Shown here: positions 51,197 through 62,800 of the stretch, piece after piece | Layout: every line of letters starts with the position of its first letter | How positions within the stretch are numbered: the first letter of the stretch is position 1 | DNA from: Puffinus mauretanicus | Lineage: Eukaryota; Chordata; Aves; Procellariiformes; Procellariidae | DNA length: 64,000 nt | Direction of reading: 5' to 3' | Assembly (NCBI GenBank): GCA_023333565.1 | Contig: JAJKFH010003198.1 | Location: forward strand, 248,001 to 312,000 | The notes under the pieces: generated by a model | The model's database searches: none | Seen by the model: the letters and a program-made list of their open reading frames with translations, nothing else | Told to the model about the DNA's origin: nothing | Position numbers and translations under genes: made by a program

Positions 51197-51530
51197 ACAA
51201 AATAATAATCAACCTTACGACCATCGTGATGATTGTTCTGTTTGAGCAATCTACCCGTATCTTTACTGATGAAGAAAATAAACTGTATGACTTTCACATC
51301 CCCTAGAAAAAGTATACAGTATTAATGGAAGACAGCAGAATTGACTTGTAATTAGATTTTTTAAAATCTGGATGTTACTGATTTTCAACAGTGCAGAACT
51401 AATATTCAACAGTGCAGTACAATGACTCTCCACTCACACCACTGCAGTAATACTATGTGGTTACTATAGAAGGCTTTTATTTATAGATCTCCAGGGGTGT
51501 TGCAGATGCACTATGCAGTTACACCTGATT

Positions 51531-51882
51531 TCATACAATCCTAGAAAATCACACTGGAAAGGACCTTAATCCCAAAGCAAATTAGCCTAATCTGTTAGAT
51601 AAAGCTCTCAAGGATCTCCAAAATGGAGACTCCAAGATTTCCCCAGGCAATTTGCTACCTTACTTGGAAGAAGCTTTCCCTTACAGCAAAAGTGAATCCC
51701 TCTTCCTGTAATTCTTATTTTATCTATCCTGGCCACGAAAAACAGGTTCTTTTCAGCAGCCTTTTATGTACTTGAAAGGTTGATGTCTCTTTTCTTGACT
51801 GAACAAGGCCATGTTTTCTAGATCTGCGATCACTCTCACTGACCATACCTGGACTCTTTCCAGTTAGTTCACATCTTTCTTT
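51531..51882 (-). mobile_element. CR1 LINE 3' end fragment, old
   Basis: The plus strand starts 'tcatacaatcctagaaaatcacactggaaaggacctta', the CR1 3' terminus in reverse. It continues through 'ccccaggcaatttgctacc', 'cttacagcaaaagtg' and 'acctggactctttccagttagttcacatctttctt', matching the reverse-complemented CR1 tail. It is opposite in direction to its neighbour 340 bp away and more diverged. Confidence 0.85.
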
Positions 51883-52239
51883 AATTTATACAAATGACAT
51901 AAGAGAAAGGTCTGGCTTTATAGATGGAGTTCCTGCACACAGGAGGTTTTTTGGGAGTTGGGGGAACAAACCAGAAACAATGCTGGCTTTTGGAACAAAA
52001 CCAAGCTTTAAAAATATTGCAAAAAATGCCTTAGAAGGGAAAAAAAATCCTAGAATATCCTAAAGGTCTCCAATCCTTGTTCTCAGAGCAAATTCTTCTA
52101 GTGGTTTAAGATGCTACCGCTCTTCTGCCAGAGGTTTTTGCCTGAGTAGCAGTGATGGATATATTCACAGAAATTAAGTCCAGATGATGATGCACTTATA
52201 ATTTAACCTGTTGTATAAAACGCCTGCATCAAGCCCAAG

Positions 52240-52560
52240 AATTGCTGGTTGAGCTAGGCATATCTTTTAGAAAGACAGCCAATCTTGATTTAAAGACTGC
52301 CAACGATAAGGAATATACTAGATCCCTAGATAAATTATTCCAATGGTTAATTACCCAACCTAATTGCTAGTTTGAATTTGTCCAGCTAAAGCTTCCAGTC
52401 ATTGGATACTGTTATGCTTTTGTTTACTAAACAGAAGATCCCTCTACTATCAGAAATATTTCTTCAGCTGCTCACTGTAATGCAGCTGTCTCAGATGTTG
52501 GCTCACTTCTGTAACCCTCTTCTGTAGCCTTTCTAATATGCCAGTATTTTATTTAGCATG
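52240..52560 (-). mobile_element. Ancient CR1/L3-type LINE fragment
   Basis: 'gagctaggcatatcttttagaaagaca', 'aatcttgatttaaagac', 'ttccaatggttaattac', 'agtttgaatttgtccagc', 'cttccagtcattggatactgttatgc' and 'ctactatcagaaat' follow closely the 3' region of an L3/CR1 lineage that is abundant in turtles and crocodilians, in reverse orientation. It is surprisingly readable for so old a family. Confidence 0.8.
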
Positions 52561-52850
52561 TTTAGGGTTTATTTATTTAGGATACCGGAACCACTGGGGT
52601 TCAATAATCATCTAGTGGTGTACGCGAAGGTAACTACAACAGCCAAAGCTTTTGAAGCTATTTCATAGTGACCCATATCAGATTGCTTGGGACCCACTGT
52701 ATATGGATTTCTTCGATCTCATGGAGAATGTCCCTTGCACCAACATCTTCCCTTTTCATCCAGTAGCACAGCAAGTGAGAGGGTTGAGCAAGTGACTTGA
52801 CAGCTCAGCACCACTGCTAAAGAGTGACTGAAGCAACTCAGTCTGTTGAC

Positions 52851-53180
52851 TTAAGAAGGCTTGTTTTTTAAATGAGTTAGTTGCTTCTTAAAGTGGTGGT
52901 TTGGAGTTTTAAGGGTCTTGAAAATTGTCCATATAGTCTTAGCCATAAGAAAGGTGAACAGAACTGTAGCCATCTGTCCCCACCGTGGCGTGGGGAGGTC
53001 CCATTTAAAATCTGCAGCTACAGTTTGTCCTCCAGTAGCATTACTGAGTCGTGTCTTCTTCATGAGATTATTTTGTGTCTGGTTTCCCTGGAAACTTTGA
53101 GCATAAACAGAAGATGTAGGCCTTTTGTCTACTGAGAATTTCTTGATATTTGGCAGATGGGACAAGTAGCTACTGCACAT
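52851..53180 (-). other. Unrecognised 109-codon open frame, possible small protein or remnant
   Basis: The frame begins at an ATG 15 bases after an in-frame TAG and ends at a natural TAA. The translation is less biased than other chance frames here. It has an N-terminal polar and basic half, a W-rich KWDLPTPRWGQ stretch at residues 59-69, a hydrophobic run near residues 70-87 that could be one membrane segment, and a Lys-rich tail. I recognise no family. The start context is weak, and TTTAG|G just upstream could equally be a splice acceptor. The plus strand is also open for 84 codons over the same bases, which lowers the weight of the evidence. Confidence 0.2.
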
Positions 53181-53211
53181 GTGCAGATTGACCTAAACAT
53201 GCATGTGCAGT
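53172..53211. repeat. Inverted repeat, 10-bp perfect arms
   Basis: ACTGCACATG at 53172-53181 pairs with CATGTGCAGT at 53202-53211 across a 20-bp spacer that is itself rich in TGCA and CATG. Confidence 0.85.
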
Positions 53212-53442
53212 GAGATGGATTTATCCTGGATATGTCGAATTTAACAGCACAGGCACTGGAAGTGTGATATCTACCAGATGCATCTAGTCACTGCATCTGT
53301 GTTGTAGACTCAGTCTGCTTGTGCACAGCTAATTGGCCACACCTAGAATGTATCTAACATACTGCATGTTTGTATAGGCCATTTATGTCACATGAGTCCT
53401 GCACGTTATGTGTATCCTGAGTACGCTGGGCACGGGCATTCT

Positions 53443-53468
53443 GCAAACAGGTGCAACTCCCTGTTTGC
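53443..53468. repeat. Inverted repeat, 9-bp perfect arms
   Basis: GCAAACAGG at 53443-53451 pairs exactly with CCTGTTTGC at 53460-53468 across the 8-nt loop TGCAACTC. Confidence 0.88.
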
Positions 53469-53519
53469 CCAATGGATGCATTGATAGCCACTGCAGTGGG
53501 ACTTATGCACTGATCAAAA

Positions 53520-54770
53520 ATATGTAATTCATAAATTTAATTTTGTGAAAATTCCTTAAAGAAGGAGTAAGTATATCTTGCCCTGTGATTTTAATTCAAA
53601 CTGAAAGATCAAGAATATATTTTATCTCCATAGTACTATTGTCCTCCTTTTGATTAACTTTTCAGAGTTTTAAGATAGCATCTTAGTGAAAACATGTAGC
53701 ATTAGCACTGAAAGTTTTTCCACCTCTACTTTTTTTTTTTTTACTTAGCTGTGCCTTTTCACTGTAAAATCAGAGGAAATCTGTTAATGTTGGCTAATTA
53801 ACAGGACATTCCATGAGCCCTGAATTGTTTAATTCCATAAGTTCCATACTATTGCACCCAAAACAGAATACAGACATTTAAATTGGCTATAAACACTTTC
53901 TCAGACGTTTTTTATTGCTCTTTTACTGTTTGTAGATGTTAAAAGTCAAAGTGAGAAAAGTAGTAGATAAGATCACCTAGTCCTTTTTTGTTATTATCAT
54001 TCTTTAAGGCTATGGTAGATAGCACTTCCTTCTAGCAAAGAGAAAAGAATGGGACCATCATTACAAATCCTATCGCATAAAACAAGGAAAGGAAAGAATC
54101 CAAGTAATGTTGAGAGTAGGCCATATGATGATAAGCATCTTCACTATCTGTGCCATACATAGTTTGCCTCTAAAATTACTTTGATCTAATACACAGCCTT
54201 TGATCTAAAGAAATTAACCATCTTCCCTTTTCTTGGTGAGATGAAGGTGAGACCATATAGCCAGCTTTAGTGGCAGGATACTGTATTAGCTTTGTTCACT
54301 TCCCGTTTTGCTCCCAGAAGGTCCACGTGTGTGTGCTGCTTTGCTCTTGGTCTGTTCTGGGGCAGCCAAATGCTGCCTTTCCAGAGAAGCAGCCAGTTCT
54401 CTCCAGGATCTGCTCAACGTGGAGTATTCAAACCATGCTTAGTTGGGTCCTCTGACTCCAACGGTGTAGCACTCTCAAATGTCTTTCTGTACTTGTGACC
54501 TGCAACATGCATCCTTGGCACCAAAGTTACCATGTGAATGGCTACAGCAGAACTTTGTCATTATTTCAGGCACTCAGAACTGAAAAAGCCTAAAAATTAC
54601 CAACTGTATTTCAACACCAGAGGGGGATTACGCTGTACCTTACAGTTCCAGCACTTAGTAGTGTGAGCCAGAGCACACCAACTGAGCAGGGAGCCAAGAT
54701 TCAGCGTACAGACATAGGTAGCTGCCAGAACCAGCAGTGACCAACACCAATTACATCAAAACAAACAACT
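53520..54770. other. Non-coding stretch, no gene recognised
   Basis: Only short overlapping frames (61 and 68 codons near 54.3-54.5 kb) and a poly-T run near 53730. No recognised repeat. Confidence 0.55.
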
Positions 54771-54773
54771 AAA

Positions 54774-54821
54774 ATATTAAATCCACCCATATATATATGT
54801 ATATGAGTGGATTTATATATT
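54774..54821. repeat. AT-rich hairpin with TA microsatellite loop
   Basis: TAAATCCAC at 54778-54786 pairs exactly with GTGGATTTA at 54807-54815, and AT-rich sequence extends the pairing weakly on both outer sides. The loop is a (TA)n/TGTATA tract. A second TA-rich run follows at 54826-54836. Confidence 0.85.
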
Positions 54822-54836
54822 AAAAAATATATATGT

Positions 54837-56835
54837 GACTTCTGGGGTGGGTTTTCCCATTTAAAAGTTCTTCAGCAGCTATGACATTTGGAGCAGGACC
54901 ATACCACCACAATATTGCATAGGGTTAATGCTTCTGTAGAGCTCATGACTCACAGTGTGCATTTCCTTGTGGCTCCTACGCAGAGATTGTACAGCTTTTG
55001 AGCTGATAAGTACTGTTTGTTTAGCTCAAAGAGTAAAAGCTTTCACTTTTTACATTTTCTAGTCTCTCTCTGCCTTCTGACTCATAATGACTGTTCACTC
55101 TTCTATAGTCTCTTCTTCTAGCTGATGTCAAAGTGCAAAACAATAGATACATTTGACTGCATAATAACACAGTGGGTTGGTCCTAGGATGTGTAACTCTA
55201 TCTATTTAATTAGGTAGCAATCAATCTGAATATGTTCAATATATTCTCTCATCATCGTAGCATTTGTAGGAGCCAGTGTGTTACCCAGCTGGTTGTCATT
55301 CCCTAGTTCAAAGTGAATGGGAGATCACAGGACATAGATATAGCTGACAGTTTTAAACCAGACCTCAGACAGAAAGGAAGATCTTTTAAAGAGAATTATC
55401 TGATTACTCTCTGAGAATAAGTGAAAGGTTATTAGCAATCATATATTGCCAGATTTTCTGATTCAGGGCTGCCTGTGTACACTGGCTTGTGTATGGACTT
55501 CATCAGATGATACCTGAACATTCATAATCGATGTCCTGATGACATGCAAAGTTCCAGGTAGGCTACACACTCAAAACCTAGAATATGGACTGGTTTAATT
55601 TCTACTGCCCTTCTGAACAGAAAAACTTATCAAAGAAAGAGTACGATTTTTAAAATTACATTTTTATATGAACCAGTAAGAAAAATTAAACAGGGATGAA
55701 CAGGTTCTTAAACAGAGCAGCTAATGAAATGGAGAAAAAGTAGTCATTCTTCTAAGCTCTATTGCTTAGTTTAACACTGTATGGGCATGGATGTTTTCTC
55801 ACTTAGTTAACTTCATTATCCAATATATCTTATCAACCCATGAATGTTTTCAGTTTTCTGCTTGGGGATCAAAAACCATGCCCAAATAAAATTCCCACTG
55901 AAGTCCATAGTAGTTTTGTCAAAACAAAAATTGTAGAATTTGGCAAGAGAATAGGAAATAAATATCGCGATTTTTTTTCTCTTTTTTTTTTTTAAGGTAA
56001 AAGGATGGGTTTTAAAATGATGTTAGGTATGTGTTTTATAGATTAAATCTATATATGTGTTTTGGAAATGGCCTTCATTAACAAACAGCTGCTTTCCATA
56101 CAAATAATGAAATAGTAATGCTGAAGGGTCCTGATAAGACCTCATATGGAACACTTCCACAGTTTTGAATATCCCTCTGTACAAGAGATAAACCAAAACT
56201 GGATATGGTGCAGGAGGAGTTTTTTCAGTCCTCCTCTGATCCTCCCTGTAACTTACAGGATGATGATACTAAAAAGGTTTTGTTTTGTTTTACCCAGTAA
56301 AGCAAAAGTTGAAAAAAGAGCTTTATATAGATCAAAAGTATAACACCAGACCTGATAAAGGATTGTTTAAACTAAAGGACAAGTACAAAACAAATGGGAA
56401 TAAACCAGCCATGAATAAACTAAGAATAAAAATTAGAATATGGCTTCGGATCAAAAGAGCGGTAAGGTTTTCATTCACCTGTCCAATGAGAGTGGTAGGA
56501 CATGGCCAGGACTCCTGCTGTCTCCTGGCACAATGCGTGGGCAACGCTAGTGGAGTAACGTATTACTTCCACATTATCTAACCTATGCACTCTTAAACTA
56601 GTATGGTCGAGATTAGACTTCAGCTCTGGAAACATTGAAAATCTTGACACTTTCTTTGGCTATGCATAGAATACTTTTGCTTAACCATGACATCGTTGAT
56701 AAAATAATAGTACCCAAAACTTTGCTTACGTTCATGTAGATGTGGAACTAGTCTACAGGTCTGGTGGTGGTATCTGTGTTGATCTCAAATGGAAAGAATG
56801 TGGTATTGAATTATCCCTGTATACCCAATGACATA
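54837..56835. other. Non-coding stretch, no gene recognised
   Basis: Short frames only, the longest 98 codons at 56285-56581 plus, lysine-rich and without motifs. T-rich run at 55970-55995. Confidence 0.55.
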
Positions 56836-56889
56836 TCACCAAAATCTCCACCAAATCTCACCAAAATCTCCACCAAATCTCACCAAAAT
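56836..56889. repeat. 22-bp tandem repeat, about 2.5 copies
   Basis: The unit TCACCAAAATCTCCACCAAATC occurs at 56836-56857 and 56858-56879, with a partial third copy to 56889. Within the unit an 11-mer of the form CACCAAA(A)TCT is itself repeated, so the array is effectively five copies of an 11-mer. The copies are identical, implying recent expansion. Confidence 0.9.
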
Positions 56890-59800
56890 TGCTGGGTTTG
56901 CTGTGTTCACATCAAAATAACTGTATCCCAAACTGTAGCAACTGGAAGATGTGATGCCAATTTTTTTTTTCATTTTTTGTTTTGCCAAACATGTTTGGTT
57001 TTCATGTTTATAAAGACTTCATTGTAGCCTGCTTAGTTCGCTTTGATTACTTTCAGTTCCTAACTTAGCTCAGATACCCTTATCAACATTCAGGTCTGAA
57101 AAATTACTATAAAACAGTCTGTCTCTGGTATAATCACAACATAAAGTATATTTCTATGTTTAATATAAGGAAATTATGCGTTGAAAGGTAAAGCAACATA
57201 TAATTAATAACAAACCTGACTAATGATAGCTAAAATACATCAAAGCATCCTCCAACCCATTGGCTGGTATACATGCTTTCGGCAAACTACTAACTTCCAA
57301 GCAAATTAACTTCTTTTCTAACTAGTGATCTTTTTAAGTTTTATAGTGGGAGACGTTGATTGAAGCTTTGATTCATTAATAAAATGATATATCCATGTCA
57401 TTAACTCATGCAGTTGATGCATAAGTTGATGCATGATCTTCCTATAGTATTTTACTTTATGACTGCTGAACATGTGGTACTCCTATATGTGTTCAAATAC
57501 AACCATTGTTATGGTAGTTGTGTTTGTGTCATATATTTGGGACTTAGGTCAAGGGCTAATGTAACAAAAGGAGGCCCTTTTTGGGAGTTACCTTGGCTGT
57601 TGATTTCGTAGATACTGTTTCCATCAGTTTGTTTCACTTATCTATCAGGAGCAAAATGAAGGCTTAGGTGTTTTGCATGTAATTTTTATGGATCTGTGGA
57701 TGTTTATGGCCAAAAGACATTGCAAGGACTATTCTAACTTTCTGCATAATATGTTATATTGACTTCCTTCAGTGAAGAGAATCACTACCGTCTATCACCT
57801 AAGAAAGTTCTACCAAGTGAAGTTATACGGAGCCAAGTTACAGCTTTTCCAGCCTAGAATGAGATTGGGATCTTCAAAGAAATCACAGGGAGTTCACTGG
57901 TACAAAAAGTCTGCTCATCTTCCTACTTTTAAAACCTTCACTGTTAAGTTGACTTTGAGAACTGAATCTGCATGAGAAAATTATATCAAGAAAACAATTA
58001 CTGGCAAAGCTATATATAGGCTTTGAGAAAGACCTTGCACAGGTCTTCATTTGTTTATGAAGTTCTCTCATGATTCCTGTCTGTGTTGTGGTTAATTGCT
58101 AAGTGAGTCATCAGGATGAAGCTGCCATTTTTTGTCCTATTATCAAATGTTTTGAAGATGGCTGTGCCATCCCCTCTAACTCACTGGGTCTTTCTTGCAT
58201 ATTGATTGTTTATCTCATGAGGATTCAATGACATCATGCTTCCTTGCCCTTGAGGGTTGGGCCTAAACTGAGCACAGCAGAATTACAGGGTTTCAAGAAG
58301 CCCTCTGTTCAAAGTGTCCTCACAGCTGTGAGTCAACTTTCCTTCATTGATGCTGTATTTTCATAGCATTGTTCAGCTCTAATGATGAGAAGCCAGTTGC
58401 ACAATTAAGATAGATGCAGTCTTGTTTCCCTGCTTACTAATCTCAAGAAGCTGTTGTGCTTTATGTTTCATCTAACAAGAAGTGTAAGGTGGAGTTTTGA
58501 GAAGATGAGAACATGTTCAGACCCATTTTCTGATGGAGTTTTTTCAGACAGCTCTGAAATCATATATGGCCATCATCCATCATTAATAGCTAGTTTAACT
58601 ATTCTAGCAACTCAATTCTTCATCAGCTGAGTAGCATTTTGGTTATGTGCTTGTACTGAAGTACAGAGGGAAAGAGAGGGAAAGTAGTAGAGAAAAAAAT
58701 GAGAAAGATGTTGTGTTTGATTAAAAATTCTAGTTCAAAATGAAGAAAATCCAAAATCTCATACTCTGAATATTCAAAACTCTACACAATATTCACATCT
58801 TCTGCTCAGAAAATACTCTCATCTCCCTGATTATAGAATTATTTCTCTATATGCCTCTTATTCATCACTATCATTATGGATTACTATATTCTCATTTTTA
58901 GACCTACTCCATCAGAATCACTTAGTTCTGCATTTCTGATCAGCTATCTCCTACTGCCCCATAAATGTTGCAGTAAAGATTTTTCTGAGGTTATGGCAAC
59001 ATATCATAAAACTCTTTTATTTTTCTCTAATTCAGAAAAAATGTAATTAAATAGAAATAAGAATTACTTGCAGTCTGAGTTCACTCTAAACACTTTTTCT
59101 TCACTTGGAAAGTATTATAGAAACCGATTTCTTCGCAGATCTTCTGAAGATGTTCCTATTATAGCTGAAAAAAAGGCAAATTTTGGTGCCTTTGAAAAGT
59201 AAAGCAATCACTTTTGTCATTTGCATAGGTCTAAATCTGGAGTCTTAGGTAGACTTTTAGGTAGATTTTAGTTTTCCATCATACCCCAACCTGGAAACAG
59301 TAGTGTTTCAGGAGCTGATTCATGAGCAAATCAAACAGCTTGGCCCTAGAGGCAGCAATATTCACCAGAGAGAAAGGGCGGGGAACTTCACCTTATTTGA
59401 TACTAATCAATGTGCCATTCCTAAAATAGTGTGGTCTAAATGCTTGATTTGTACAATGGTGAAATTAAGAATTGAAGATGAATTCTGTCTCTTGTTGTTG
59501 ATAAAAGGGTCAATACAGCATGCCAGGGTGACAGATGGAAGCTCTAGATCCCTGGTAAGGGAATTAAAAAAGAAAAGAGTGGCACAGGACACCTTTTTAA
59601 AGACAGTGAACCCCAGTGTTGAACGCAAGTGTGTGGGACGTGTCAGAGGCAGGGAAGAGGGAAGAAGATGCAGGGCAGAGAACAAGACACACACTTGATG
59701 CCTACGGGGATTTGGGATAGTGCAGAAGCCCATGGCAGAGTCTGGGAGGAGAGCTATAACTTACCTGATAGGAGAGGCACTGGTTGGGAAAGGGGAAGAA

Positions 59801-62800
59801 GGAACAGCCGTGGCTTCCTATTGAGGGCATGTGGGAAATTGATCCCATCCCAAAGAAACTCATAATGACTTCCATAAGCTACCTTACCTTCGTCCGTCCC
59901 CTACATAAAAGGGACAGGTGGTGTACACTGTCTACTACAAGTCGTTTTTCTCATTGGGTTTGTTGGGTTTTTTTAGTACCCTTCTTTTTTAATACACTAC
60001 TTTTTTTTTAAAGCTAGCTGAAAAATGGATGTCTCTGTTCATGTAAGACTTCAGAGCACCAACATCTGTTTTCTTTCTAAATCAGCACAAATGCAAAATT
60101 ATGCTGACATTTTCCACATACAGGAATTTGTGTAGAAGAAACTACTTTTTGGAAAATTGAAAGAGATTAAAAATTAAAAAATCCAAGAAAGAAAATGGGC
60201 AGATAACCAGGTGACCAGGCCAAGAAACTGGCTGCCCAAAGAGCACACCAGGCCGTAACAAGAGCCTGCTTACTGTCAGAAGATTTCACAAAACCACTAT
60301 GTCTCACTAACTGTTTCAATCTCAATAAATTAACATTTTCTGACAGTAAACTGGGCCACTGGAAGATTTTCTCAATAAATTGCGAGTACGCACATGTATG
60401 CAAGTGCGAGTTTTTATGTATATCTGCAGAAAGGTGTCAGTTACTTATGTCCACTCCCGCTGCATCCAGCTTTGCTGTGCTCCTGCCGGCTGGTGGAACA
60501 CATGAGTTTGGTACTGGATAAGCATCACTGGTAGTGATGATATAAAATAAACAATAGGTACATCAAATAAATAAGTGGAATTAGATTAATATTGTTAGGG
60601 TCAATATTTTCATAATCTCCATGTGCAGATACACTTTCCTGCCCATCTTCCCCCTCCTGAATACATGTCTTTTCCACAAATAGAGTAAAAAACCTTTACT
60701 TAGGAAATGGATTGTGCCAGCTTACCCTCACTGCAGCTGCTTCCAGGTGGCAGTTTTTAGTTGCATCTAAAGACTTATATCCTGTGAACTTTATGAGTCC
60801 TTTAAATATATAAAGAATTCAATAAAGCAACTGAAAACTACATCAGGAGGCACAACAGTAAACCAAGCGCCAAAGTGCAAAACTTCACTTGTCAGAATAA
60901 GATTTTTCAGTTTTCGTTGTAATGGTTAGGATGGTCATTAGAGTCACTTACTCATTACTGCATGGATGCAGTTCTAGCTACCCGCTCAAGGAAACGATTG
61001 GATTTATCCATTTGTATCCAAAGTCTGTGGGCTCTCTTCTTTGAGCTTCCACGTGAGCTAGACTGAGTTTTTATAAATCGCTGCCTCCAACTATTCAACT
61101 GTTCTTGTGCTGAGGGACTGAATTATTCACACAACAGGTACCACGCTAGGATTACAAATGCATACCTACTACCCACTATACCACAAGCTGGAGAGCATGA
61201 TTATTAAGTATCAAAGACAGAGATTTTTATGGAGAAGAATGAGTCACAGAAGCAATATATTCTTTTCTTTCTCACAAAACAAAAGAAGAAAGACAGTGTT
61301 AATTAAAATGAAACCATTCCTCCTTCTAAACAACAATGTCCATAGGTGCTAACCTACTCAAAAATATCTTTCTGTATGTCCACTCACTGCCAATGTGATA
61401 GTACTGCAGTGGCAGAAACCATAAGTGTGACACTTTATTATAAAATTCATCTATTAAAGAGTGTTAAAAATTTGGAAAATAAGGTTGTGACTACTTTCTG
61501 CTGTTCATTTACATAAATTTGGGATGTCTCTCACTTACTTATTACTGTACTCATTATATTTTCTGTTTCCTGTAAAAAAGTAATTTTTTCTGTATGTGGA
61601 TATTTATTAGAAGTGAAATATTTCTTCTGCATCTGATAACCTTTAAAAACAGTGTGCAACAATCTCTAATGGTTTGCTTAAGATTTGCATATATACTTTT
61701 ATCATATCAGAGCAAGTGGAAATCCAGAAAAGGATTTGAAATTACAGATGTTGATAGGCATGGTGCTATAAAAGTAAGATGAAAATACCATTCTGAAATG
61801 ATAAGACTGGCAGACTCACACCATGCTGAGGTTGTGTTAGCAGACCCTTCGATGAATGGTTGTGATACTAACCAATGCTGATCACTGAACCTACATTTTG
61901 CACACTATTCCTTTGATTTAGGCTTTATTATGATTAGCTAACTCTTTAAGAAGCCCCAGACCCTTCTTAATTTCCTGTAAACCAGCTTGCTAGAAAAATG
62001 TTTTTTCTTTCTGTCTTCAAACATCTACCTGCCCTCAAGGCTTCTTAATAGTTACATGCAACAACTTACTTTTTCAAGCCTACAGTGGCACATTGATTCA
62101 GTCCTGCATCTGTAACAGGTTTTCCATAGCAATGTATAGGCTGTACTATCCTATTTGTTGTTCTATAGCTGTAGAGAACAGTGATATTTATGTCACTGTT
62201 TCATTTTCTGAATATCAGTTCTAAAGCAGGCGCATAAAGATGGAAGGGTTTAAAAGTAGCCTCTCTCTGCACGTGTGTATATATACTCTCCACAACATTT
62301 GCAATGCCATTTTACAGATGTAACATAGACAGATTACAGATGGCAATATAAACCAGGACGTTTAAATGATCTAGGGGTCCTAGCAAAGTCATTTGACTGA
62401 CTGCCCTGTATGCAAAGCATATGACTCAGCAAGAGACCGCCTTCCCAAATTCCTTTCACATTAAGAATGGGGTGTGGCAAGGGAAATCATGTGTGATTGC
62501 TTTGGTAAAAACGTGTTAGCCATATGAGTTTGGGATGGCTGTATTTTTTGGGTGGCAAAGCAAATGAGTAAGTTATGTTGGTCATCCTGAATATGTATCA
62601 GCTTGGCCTTTGTACCACATCACACAGGCACTTCTGTATGGTTCCAAATGCAGCAAGAAACCCAGGCCATTATTTTTTTTTTTTAGGAACAAACAATTTT
62701 AAAATTTCCTCATAAAAAAATTGTTTCACAAGATACATAGAGGGGGAAAAGTTACTTTGAACTTAATATAGGCTTTAGTGTTTCTTTCTTTTTCTAGTTT

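Noticed and set aside
58255..58285. Phrase resembling reversed CR1 ('gggcctaaactgagcacagcag')
   Set aside because: About 20 bases only, with no collinear CR1 sequence on either side.
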